Part shown: one piece after another, positions 7,993 to 11,036 of the stretch | How the letters are laid out: the number at the start of each line of letters is the position of its first letter | Position numbering within the stretch: position 1 is the first letter of the stretch | Assembly: GCA_002309695.1 (NCBI GenBank) | Contig: DBXV01000002.1 | Coordinates: 19,357 to 30,392 of the forward strand | DNA length: 11,036 bases | Direction of reading: 5' to 3' | DNA from: Myxococcales bacterium UBA1203 | GTDB lineage: Bacteria; Myxococcota; Myxococcia; Myxococcales; UBA5297 | The notes under the pieces: generated by a model | What the model was told of the DNA's origin: nothing | What the model saw: only the letters and a program-made list of their open reading frames with translations | Databases searched by the model: none | Made by a program: the position numbers and the translations under genes

Positions 7993-9723
7993 TCACCTGC
8001 GGCCTGAGGTCACGCGCCAGGTTTTTGTGCCCCAGTCGTAAATGCAGACGTCCGTCAGCCTGTGGCGCTTAATCCACAGCTCGGTTCTGGGACGCAGCGC
8101 CTTTCCGACCGCGCTGCCCAGCGTCCAGCCGTTGGGATATTGGCCGGAATAGCCATTGAGGGTGGGCCTGTCCCAGCGGTTGGCGATTTCCCAGCCGGCC
8201 AGCTGGTATTCAAAATCATGTCGGAATTTTCGCCTGTTGCCCGAGTCCTCTACGGCAAAGACGGCGCATCCTTCAGGCGGCGCCGTCACTGACTGGAGAA
8301 CTTCCCGCGCCCAGTCTGCAGACCACCTGGCATAGACGCCGCCCTTCCACGTGCAGGCGAGGACCGCCGCGGCGCAGAGGACCAGCGCGGCGAGGTTCTG
8401 AATCAGCGGGCGCGGAATCAGCCTGAGAAACTGGCCGGCGCCGAACGCACAGGTCAGGGCCGCAGGAAACACCAGAAAGACGTGAATGCGGGCGATGGTT
8501 CGCAAAGCGTCCATGCCGGGGATGAAGGCGTAGATGAAATGCCACGGGGAGCGTCCGCCGGAGGTTTTGCAGCCGATGAAGGTGGCGATGAGCGTGGCGA
8601 GCGCAATCTGGAGAAACAGCGCTTCGCGGCCCGCCTGACGCCCGGCCTCCGCGCCCGCGTCGGCTTCGGACGGATGCAGGAGCGCGGAGATGCGCCGTCT
8701 CGAAAGAAGAACCAGCGAGGCCAGAAACAGCGCGGCCGTGGTGGGCAGCCAGCCAATCTGCAGCTCGTGATGCCCGCCCAGATTCGCCGCGCTGCGAATC
8801 CAGCCGAACATGAGGTTGGCGCCTCCGACGTTGAAGAGCTGCGGCACGGTCGGCGTGTGGAAAGTCACAAGGGCCCACGAACGCCCGCCAAAGCTGCTCC
8901 GGGCAGGAAGTTCCAGCGCCACAAAAGGCGCCAGCAGCAGGGCGGACAGCGCGGCAAAGGCCAGCGTTTCCAGCAGGCGCTTTTTGGGATGCAGAAAGAG
9001 GAGCGCACGCCCTCCTCGTGAACGGCATCGGCGCAGTGAGGCGCAGACGGTCAGGTCGAGAGCAGCGAGGAGTGCCAGAAAGAGGGCCGCGAAGCAGGCG
9101 ATGTAAAAGGACGTGTACACAAGCAGGGCCATCAGGCCGACGGCGGCGCATCCGGCGGACACACGGCATCCTCGCTTCGCGTCATCCATGTTTCGAAAGA
9201 AGGCGAGGAGCGCCATGGCGATGAAGGGCAGGAAGGCGCAGGCGTAGAGCTGGGTGTGGCACGAGGGGACAATCATCTGGGAGGAGCCCGCGAGTACGGC
9301 ACCTATGAAGGCCGCGGCGCATCTCAGCTCAAAGCCCTTCCGCAGCAGGAAGAACGTCCCCAGTGCGCCCGCGGCGTGGAGGCCAATCAGCGTGCTCTTG
9401 TAGGCCGTGTAAGGGTCCATCCCCATGAGGCGGAACAGGGCGTGGGGCAGTCCGAAGCCCAGAAGCAGGTCTGACCAGGCCAGCGCGCTCGTCTCCGGCC
9501 AGAAAATGGGGAGAGAGAAGAAGCCCTCTTTGCCCAGAAGCCAGCGGTACCAGTGCTCCGCCACGAGGAGGCAGAAGTGCCCGTCGCCGGTGTCGCCCAG
9601 GAGCAGCGAATTGCCCAGGATGTTGCGGAAGTAAAAAGCCTCCGCCGCAAGGACGAGGAGCACGGAGAGGGGGGCAAGGCAGTGCGTCAGGCGGCCGGCG
9701 GCGCAGTCGTTGGGTGAGGGCAT
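7993..9723 (-). CDS. Multi-spanning membrane protein, GT-C glycosyltransferase-like, function unknown
   Basis: A 576-aa integral membrane protein with about ten to twelve hydrophobic segments, the first at residues 16-32 and the last near 435-455, followed by a soluble C-terminal domain of about 115 residues. After the first helix comes an acidic loop motif LLGDTGDGHF (41-50), then PIFWPETSALAWSDLLLGFGLP. This arrangement is seen in GT-C-fold glycosyltransferases, where loop-1 acids are catalytic, and in the YfhO/DUF6311-type relatives. The C-terminal domain contains RPTLNGYSGQYPNGW, also seen in that group. I infer transfer of a lipid-linked sugar to a surface molecule, but no substrate can be named. 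The frame extends to a TTG at 9780, yet ATG at 9723 is preferred: nothing resembling a ribosome site precedes the TTG, whereas CCGGA lies 9 nt before the ATG. It follows the DUF1796 gene by 94 nt. Confidence 0.75.
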   Translation of the reverse strand: MPSPNDCAAGRLTHCLAPLSVLLVLAAEAFYFRNILGNSLLLGDTGDGHFCLLVAEHWYRWLLGKEGFFSLPIFWPETSALAWSDLLLGFGLPHALFRLMGMDPYTAYKSTLIGLHAAGALGTFFLLRKGFELRCAAAFIGAVLAGSSQMIVPSCHTQLYACAFLPFIAMALLAFFRNMDDAKRGCRVSAGCAAVGLMALLVYTSFYIACFAALFLALLAALDLTVCASLRRCRSRGGRALLFLHPKKRLLETLAFAALSALLLAPFVALELPARSSFGGRSWALVTFHTPTVPQLFNVGGANLMFGWIRSAANLGGHHELQIGWLPTTAALFLASLVLLSRRRISALLHPSEADAGAEAGRQAGREALFLQIALATLIATFIGCKTSGGRSPWHFIYAFIPGMDALRTIARIHVFLVFPAALTCAFGAGQFLRLIPRPLIQNLAALVLCAAAVLACTWKGGVYARWSADWAREVLQSVTAPPEGCAVFAVEDSGNRRKFRHDFEYQLAGWEIANRWDRPTLNGYSGQYPNGWTLGSAVGKALRPRTELWIKRHRLTDVCIYDWGTKTWRVTSGRR

Positions 9724-9817
9724 AAGTTTTTTCCGGATGGCCCTTGCTGCCGTCGGAACAGGCTCCGGCCGTACAGGCAAATGGGGCGCGGCCGCATGGG
9801 TAGGGCAAACGCCGCCG

Positions 9818-10954
9818 TCAAGTCCCTCTGTGGAAGCTGAGGCCGTCCAGACGGAAGCTGAGAGGACGGTCGTCGCGCACGCGGATGCCGTTCAGTGCAT
9901 GGGAAACGTCTTCGAGGCTTTTGAAAAAAGTCCCCGGCCTCAGGTGTCGGCAGGCGGTTTTCAGCGCATCGCTGTACAGGTCGATGGGCCGCCAGATGCG
10001 GGAGGAAGCCAGCGTCACTGTTCGGGAGTCGTGGGTGACGACAAAGGAAAAGGACGCATCGCCCGCAGCCCTCTCGCCGGAAGTCCACAGCGTCCGTCCC
10101 CGGACGTCGAGGGCAGTCACCGCCATGGGGACGGGCAGATGGAGCTTCACGTCGCAGCGGCAGCCGCCGAATCGCTCCAGAAAGAGCGATGAACCTTCTG
10201 CGCCCCAGCGAAAGGCGCGGCCCTCGGACTTCTCGCAGGGATGGAAACCCCGAAACAGCACACCGTCCGCGAGGTCTGCCGTCTCGTCTTCGATGCGGAC
10301 GTTCGCGAGCAGCCTGTCCCAGTGCGGGTCGAACCCCTGCCAGACGTCATTCGGGCCGCCGTCGTTCGAATCGTAGATGCGAAACATCCGCGCGTTGGGG
10401 GCGCGGAGCGGAATCTCCTGCATCTCGAAGAGCTTCGAGTGAGTGACCGCGAGAAGATGTGCCTTTGGGCCGTATTTCCTCGCGATGACGGCCGCGAGGC
10501 GCTCCGCATCGGGCACGGACAGGTTGGTGCGGACGAAGAGGAGGGGCAGATTTTTGCCCTGAAGGCCGAGGAGCCTGCGGATTCTGCGGCGGACGGTCTC
10601 CAGGACGGCGCCGTACGAGTCAGCGAGCGGCACATCGAGCGGGAAGATGTGCTGGTGAACCATGCCGTAGCGCGTGTCGGTGACTTTTCGGTGGGCTGTC
10701 ACGGTGTGCGGGTCTTCCTTGAGGTTTTCCCAGAGCATCCAGTCGGCGAGGTCGTTCTCAAACGACTCGATGAACTTCGCGTCGTCGTAGCAGGAGAACA
10801 GCCAGTCGTAGGGAAAGGAATCCTGCCTCAGGTGCAGCCGGTTGAGCTGGTTGGCCACCTGACAGCTGCCGCCCAGTGAGATGACCTTGTGGAAAACGGT
10901 CGGGGCAGCACAGACGGCGGGAAGAGCTTTTTTCTCAAGTGTCGGTGAGTCCAT
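9818..10954 (-). CDS. DUF1796 papain-like cysteine peptidase family protein with extra C-terminal domain
   Basis: The N-terminal half (about residues 20-200 of 378) fits the DUF1796 family of putative papain-like cysteine peptidases: VISLGGSCQVANQLNRLHLRQDSFPYDW at 24-51 has the family pattern SLG..C..A..L, ending in FPYDW. Cys31 is the expected nucleophile, and His100 or His102 (MVHQHIF) the likely partner. Beyond about residue 230 there is a second module, beginning GVLFRGFHPCEKSEGRAFRWG and continuing with alternating beta-type strands to about 325, which resembles the small beta-sandwich add-ons of glycan-related proteins; this is an inference. No signal peptide is seen. Enzymatic activity has not been shown for the family as far as I know, and some members lie in polysaccharide gene clusters. 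ATG at 10954 is chosen because AGAGG lies 8 nt upstream; ATG at 10978 in the same frame, with a weaker GGA site, would add eight residues. Confidence 0.75.
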   Translation of the reverse strand: MDSPTLEKKALPAVCAAPTVFHKVISLGGSCQVANQLNRLHLRQDSFPYDWLFSCYDDAKFIESFENDLADWMLWENLKEDPHTVTAHRKVTDTRYGMVHQHIFPLDVPLADSYGAVLETVRRRIRRLLGLQGKNLPLLFVRTNLSVPDAERLAAVIARKYGPKAHLLAVTHSKLFEMQEIPLRAPNARMFRIYDSNDGGPNDVWQGFDPHWDRLLANVRIEDETADLADGVLFRGFHPCEKSEGRAFRWGAEGSSLFLERFGGCRCDVKLHLPVPMAVTALDVRGRTLWTSGERAAGDASFSFVVTHDSRTVTLASSRIWRPIDLYSDALKTACRHLRPGTFFKSLEDVSHALNGIRVRDDRPLSFRLDGLSFHRGT

Positions 10955-11036
10955 CTCGGCCACCTCTGAATTTTTCATTGAGGAAAACTTCCAATTCCAA
11001 ATGGGCCGGGCGCGGCGTCAGCGGGCGGCATTGGGG
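10955..11036. other. Sequence upstream of the minus-strand gene set
   Basis: Apart from the optional eight-codon extension to 10978, I see no gene here. Read on the minus strand from the window edge, the first bases give PNAAR followed by a TGA at about 11021-11019, which could be the end of an upstream gene, but 15 bases are too few to claim it. No convincing promoter is visible, so the minus-strand transcript may begin outside the window. Confidence 0.4.

Noticed and set aside
6859..8007. 382-codon open frame on the plus strand
   Set aside because: It runs antisense across the M16 and TSCPD genes and ignores the gene boundary between them; its sequence shows no domain and its composition is typical of a GC-rich shadow.
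9724..9780. TTG start at 9780 for the GT-C-like membrane protein
   Set aside because: No ribosome site precedes it and the added residues are Pro/Arg-rich without relation to the membrane domain; the ATG at 9723 is better placed.

Overview
The window is GC-rich and densely coding, from a bacterium whose genes are separated by short gaps, with two markedly AT-rich intergenic stretches around one gene. The ABC metal importer with a periplasmic binding protein, the TSCPD protein, the single-domain M16 peptidase and the GT-C-like membrane protein would fit a Gram-negative, possibly anaerobic, lineage such as Desulfovibrionota, Synergistota or Lentisphaerota. The sequence alone does not decide between these, and no RNA gene, mobile element or CRISPR array is present to help.

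Layout. (1) Positions 1-1733, plus strand: the 3' end of a zinc (or related metal) ABC importer operon. It comprises the His/acid-rich tail of the binding protein (1-48), the ATPase (41-874) and the permease (867-1733), each overlapping the next by 8 nt. (2) 1734-2043: a 310-nt AT-rich noncoding stretch with a strong hairpin and other inverted repeats. (3) 2044-4182, plus strand: glgE, the maltosyltransferase that extends alpha-glucan from maltose-1-phosphate, with an N-terminal extension carrying a canonical AT-hook. (4) 4183-4395: a convergent intergenic region with one terminator hairpin for each side. (5) 4396-10954, minus strand: five co-oriented genes, read from the right as a DUF1796 papain-like protein with an extra C-terminal domain, a large multi-membrane-spanning GT-C-like protein, a small TSCPD protein, an M16 zinc peptidase, and treZ (malto-oligosyltrehalose trehalohydrolase). 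Gaps of 42-94 nt and the absence of visible internal terminators suggest one transcription unit. The last 58 nt hold no supported gene.

How it fits together. GlgE and TreZ are the two recognisable alpha-glucan/trehalose enzymes and face each other. In known pathways TreY-TreZ releases trehalose from alpha-glucan ends, TreS/Pep2 convert trehalose to maltose-1-phosphate, and GlgE returns that to glucan, so the pair suggests a glucan-trehalose cycle whose other members lie elsewhere. The DUF1796 protein and the GT-C-like membrane protein look like a separate cell-surface or glycan-linked pair.

The most unusual signal is the AT-hook on GlgE, a cytosolic sugar enzyme, in a gene flanked on both sides by the only AT-rich DNA of the window.
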